Assembly (NCBI GenBank): GCA_020638465.1
Contig: JACKIM010000002.1
Span: forward strand, 310,001-374,000
DNA: 64,000 nt
Origin: Geminicoccaceae bacterium
GTDB taxonomy: Bacteria; Pseudomonadota; Alphaproteobacteria; Geminicoccales; Geminicoccaceae
Direction of reading: 5' to 3'
The number at the start of each line of letters is the position of its first letter. Position 1 is the first letter of the stretch. The notes beneath the pieces were generated by a model. The model saw nothing but the letters and a program-made list of their open reading frames with translations, searched no databases and was not told the origin of the DNA. Both the position numbers and the translations under genes were made by a program. Below, in pieces: positions 61,802-64,000 of this stretch.

Positions 61802-62333
61802 TGCGCCGGCGATCCGCACGGCTTCCACGGCGGATCTGGCGGCTGTCCGGGACCTGCTGCTGCGGACATGGAGAATGACCTACATACCCCGGCACGGTGC
61901 GCGGAAGGTCGAGGCCATCATCCGGCGCTGGCACAATGATGAAAGGTTGCTGGCCGATATCGGCGATGAGAGTGCGGTCTTCCTTCTGGCGGAAATCGAT
62001 GGACGGGTGGTCGGACATGCCTTTGCACAGACGGCCGGAGCGACGGGAGTCCGGTTGCAGCGGCTCTATGTCGACCCCGACAGGCATCGGCAGGGTATCG
62101 GAACGACGTTGCTGGAGGAAATCATCGACCGGCTCGATCATTCGGTTCTCCGGCTTTCCCTGGAAGTCGACATTCAGGGATCGTCCGCTATTGCATTCTA
62201 TCAACGGCATGGTTTTGTCGAGGCCGGGCGGACGACATGTAGCGGACCCGAAGACGACAGCGACATCCCGGCCGTGCTCATGGTGCGGGATCTGGGCCGG
62301 CACGGTAACGCGGGAAGGGGAGAAGCAGGATGA
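61794..62333 (+). CDS. GNAT-family N-acetyltransferase
   Basis: 179 residues. GNAT core: RTASTADLAAVRDLLLRTW, VVGHAFAQT, then LQRLYVDPDRHRQGIGTTLLEEI (acetyl-CoA pyrophosphate loop R/Q-x-x-G-x-G/A) and AIAFYQRHGFVEAGR. Substrate unknown. Coupled to both glycerate kinase and GlcD by overlaps, which is unusual for a GNAT and suggests a metabolic or protein-modifying role there. Confidence 0.88.
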   Translation: MTDAPAIRTASTADLAAVRDLLLRTWRMTYIPRHGARKVEAIIRRWHNDERLLADIGDESAVFLLAEIDGRVVGHAFAQTAGATGVRLQRLYVDPDRHRQGIGTTLLEEIIDRLDHSVLRLSLEVDIQGSSAIAFYQRHGFVEAGRTTCSGPEDDSDIPAVLMVRDLGRHGNAGRGEAG

Positions 62334-63826
62334 GTGGCATCGCGATGCCCGAACCGGATCGGGCGATCCTCGCCGACAGGGACAGGATTGTAGCGGCCCT
62401 GCGCGAGATTGTTCCCGGCGAAGGGGTCATTTCGACACGTGAGGAACTGCGCGCTTATGAATGCGATGCGCTGTCGGCCTATCGCCAGATTCCGCTGGCG
62501 GTGGTGCTGCCCGCCACCGTCGAGCAGGTTTCGCAGGTGCTCCGCTTGTGCGATCGCGAGGGCGTCAAGGTCGTGCCGCGCGGAGCCGGGACCTCGCTTT
62601 CCGGCGGAGCGCTGCCGGTCACCGACGGTATCGTGCTGGCGATGGGCAAGTTCAACCGCATCCTGGAGATCGATTTCGAAAATCGCTGCGTGGTGACCCA
62701 GCCCGGCGTCACCAATCTCGGCATCACCCGGGCGGTGGAACATGCCGGGTTCTACTATGCGCCGGATCCCTCGTCGCAGATTGCCTGCACCATCGGCGGG
62801 AATATCGGCGAGAATTCGGGCGGGGTGCACTGCCTCAAATACGGCCTGACGACGAACAATGTGCTGGGGCTGGAGATGGTGCTGCCCAATGGCGACATCA
62901 TTCGCCTGGGCGGCAAGCATCTCGATTCGGAGGGATATGACCTCATGGGCCTGATGACAGGCTCCGAAGGTCTTCTCGGGGTGGTGACCGAGGTGACGGT
63001 GCGGATCCTGCACAAGCCGCAGACCCTGCGCGCCGTTCTCATGGGTTTCCCCAGTGTCGAGGCGGGGGGCGATTGCGTTGCGGCGATCATCGCCAGAGGG
63101 ATCATTCCCGGCGGTCTGGAGATGATGGACCATCCGGCAATCAATGCAGCCGAAGACTTCTGCCATGTCGGCTATCCGCGCGATGCCCAGGCGTTGCTGA
63201 TCTGCGAGCTGGATGGACCCCAGGCTGAAGTCGATCACCTGATCGGGACGGTCACCGCGATCGCAACGGATCTTGGTGCCACCTATCTCAAAGTGTCGCA
63301 GAGCGAGGAGGAGCGTCTCGGTTTCTGGGCGGGACGGAAGAACGCTTTCCCTGCGGTGGGAAGGATCTCGCCTGACTACATCTGCATGGACGGGACCATC
63401 CCGCGAAGCCAGCTTGCCCATGTGTTGCGGCGTATGCAGCAGATGGGCGCAAAGTACGGATTGCGGGTGGCCAATGTGTTTCATGCCGGTGACGGAAATC
63501 TCCACCCGTTGATACTCTTCGATGCAAACATACCCGGCGAGCTGGACAAGGCCGAGGCGTTCGGTGCCGACATTCTGAAGCTGTGTGTCGAAGTGGGAGG
63601 TGTGCTTACCGGAGAACATGGCGTTGGTGTGGAAAAGCGCGACCTGATGCCCGAAATGTTCACCGAGGACGATCTTGACCAGCAGGCGCGCGTGAAATGC
63701 GCTTTCGATCCGTCACAGATCCTCAACCCGGGAAAGATGTTTCCGCGGTTGCATCGCTGTGCCGAACTCGGCCGCATGCACGTCCACAAGGGCGAGATAC
63801 CGTTTCCCGAGCTCGAACGGTTCTGA
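62330..63826 (+). CDS. glcD: Glycolate oxidase FAD subunit GlcD-like
   Basis: 498 residues. FAD-binding type 4 (PCMH) domain: VKVVPRGAGTSLSGGALPV, TNLGITRAVEHAGFYYAPDPSSQ, TIGGNIGENSGGVHCLKYG. C-terminal FAD-oxidase domain with FHAGDGNLHP and LTGEHGVGVEKRDLM. It would oxidise glycolate or D-lactate-type acids to the 2-oxo acid. The usual glcE and glcF partners do not follow; the next gene is on the other strand. A D-lactate dehydrogenase is a possible alternative. Confidence 0.88.
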   Translation: MSGIAMPEPDRAILADRDRIVAALREIVPGEGVISTREELRAYECDALSAYRQIPLAVVLPATVEQVSQVLRLCDREGVKVVPRGAGTSLSGGALPVTDGIVLAMGKFNRILEIDFENRCVVTQPGVTNLGITRAVEHAGFYYAPDPSSQIACTIGGNIGENSGGVHCLKYGLTTNNVLGLEMVLPNGDIIRLGGKHLDSEGYDLMGLMTGSEGLLGVVTEVTVRILHKPQTLRAVLMGFPSVEAGGDCVAAIIARGIIPGGLEMMDHPAINAAEDFCHVGYPRDAQALLICELDGPQAEVDHLIGTVTAIATDLGATYLKVSQSEEERLGFWAGRKNAFPAVGRISPDYICMDGTIPRSQLAHVLRRMQQMGAKYGLRVANVFHAGDGNLHPLILFDANIPGELDKAEAFGADILKLCVEVGGVLTGEHGVGVEKRDLMPEMFTEDDLDQQARVKCAFDPSQILNPGKMFPRLHRCAELGRMHVHKGEIPFPELERF

Positions 63827-63850
63827 CCGGGCGGGATCGGGCATGTTGCC

Positions 63851-64000
63851 TCAGCGGCGCTGCGACCGCCGTCCGAGCCAGACGAAGAGGATGGTGAGCG
63901 CTGCGGCTGTCAGCAATCCGGCATCGAGTGGCTCATGCAGGAAAACCGCTCCTGCGGCGATCGTCATGTAGACCTGCAACAGCTGGACTTGCCCGACCTC
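63851..64000 (-). CDS. EamA/DMT-family transporter, C-terminal end
   Basis: Partial: 49 codons and a stop (TGA at 63851-63853) on the minus strand, running off the right edge. The translation EVGQVQLLQVYMTIAAGAVF then LHEPLD and a last helix TAAALTILFVWLG ending GRRSQRR is typical of the tenth helix of drug/metabolite transporters. Substrate unknown. Converges with glcD. Confidence 0.75.
   Translation of the reverse strand, partial: EVGQVQLLQVYMTIAAGAVFLHEPLDAGLLTAAALTILFVWLGRRSQRR

Noticed and set aside
1..64000. CRISPR arrays, rRNA, tRNA, insertion sequences
   Set aside because: No regularly spaced repeats, no tRNA-like or rRNA-like sequence and no transposase seen on either strand.

Overview
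The window is a 64 kb stretch of a GC-rich bacterial chromosome, most likely from an alphaproteobacterium. The evidence is a rhodobacterial-type L-malyl-CoA lyase, zinc-free bL31 and bL36 ribosomal proteins, the start of a very large NAD-dependent glutamate dehydrogenase, rhizobial-style polyol kinases and ABC systems, and a two-CheW-domain hybrid CheA. No family-level placement is claimed (Rhodospirillales-like is a guess). I found no insertion sequence, prophage, CRISPR array, rRNA or tRNA. Genes are tightly packed, with frequent 1, 4 or 8 base stop/start overlaps.

Layout: (1) 1-9.4 kb: 5' end of glutamate dehydrogenase (minus strand), two exported proteins of unknown function, a membrane pseudokinase, a CNNM/CorC-type membrane protein, aroB and aroK, a tiny membrane protein and xerD. 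(2) 9.4-11.4 kb: malyl-CoA lyase, coupled to xerD, and an orphan ParA. (3) 11.4-27.6 kb: one 15-gene minus-strand block with a SorC-type regulator, a CUT1-type ABC importer (binding protein, two permeases, two ATPases), two FGGY kinases, a GlpD-like dehydrogenase, a 2-hydroxyacid dehydrogenase, a class II aldolase, an enolase-superfamily enzyme, an RraA-like protein and a two-subunit UxaA/SuyAB-type lyase. It looks like an uptake and catabolic pathway for an unidentified polyol or sugar acid. (4) 27.6-31.6 kb: a lone hydantoinase A subunit and a ribose-type ABC permease/ATPase pair without a binding protein.

(5) 31.9-37.5 kb: a compact cheA-cheW-cheY-cheB-cheR operon with no receptor or flagellar gene next to it. 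(6) 37.7-39.6 kb: otnK-otnC for four-carbon acid sugars. (7) 39.7-48.2 kb: glutaryl-CoA dehydrogenase, a PDZ protein that has lost its protease triad, an unknown protein, a Rieske oxygenase, msrB-msrA, divergent epmA/efp and a YdjM-type membrane protein. (8) 48.2-49.5 kb: a three-gene nitrile hydratase / thiocyanate hydrolase set with the beta subunit split in two.

(9) 49.9-55.9 kb: a putative ion-driven envelope complex made of a MotA/TolQ/ExbB-like channel, a MotB/OmpA-like stator with a coiled coil, a small two-helix membrane protein and a 997-residue coiled-coil OmpA protein. (10) 56-64 kb: an exporter-type ABC protein, rpmE, rpmJ, a TetR-like regulator, and an IclR / glycerate kinase / GNAT / GlcD cluster for C2-C3 acids, ending in a partial DMT transporter.

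The sections that most deserve follow-up are the catabolic block (3), the split hydratase (8) and the motor-like locus (9). Function assignments rest on motifs and family resemblance read by eye; no database search was run.
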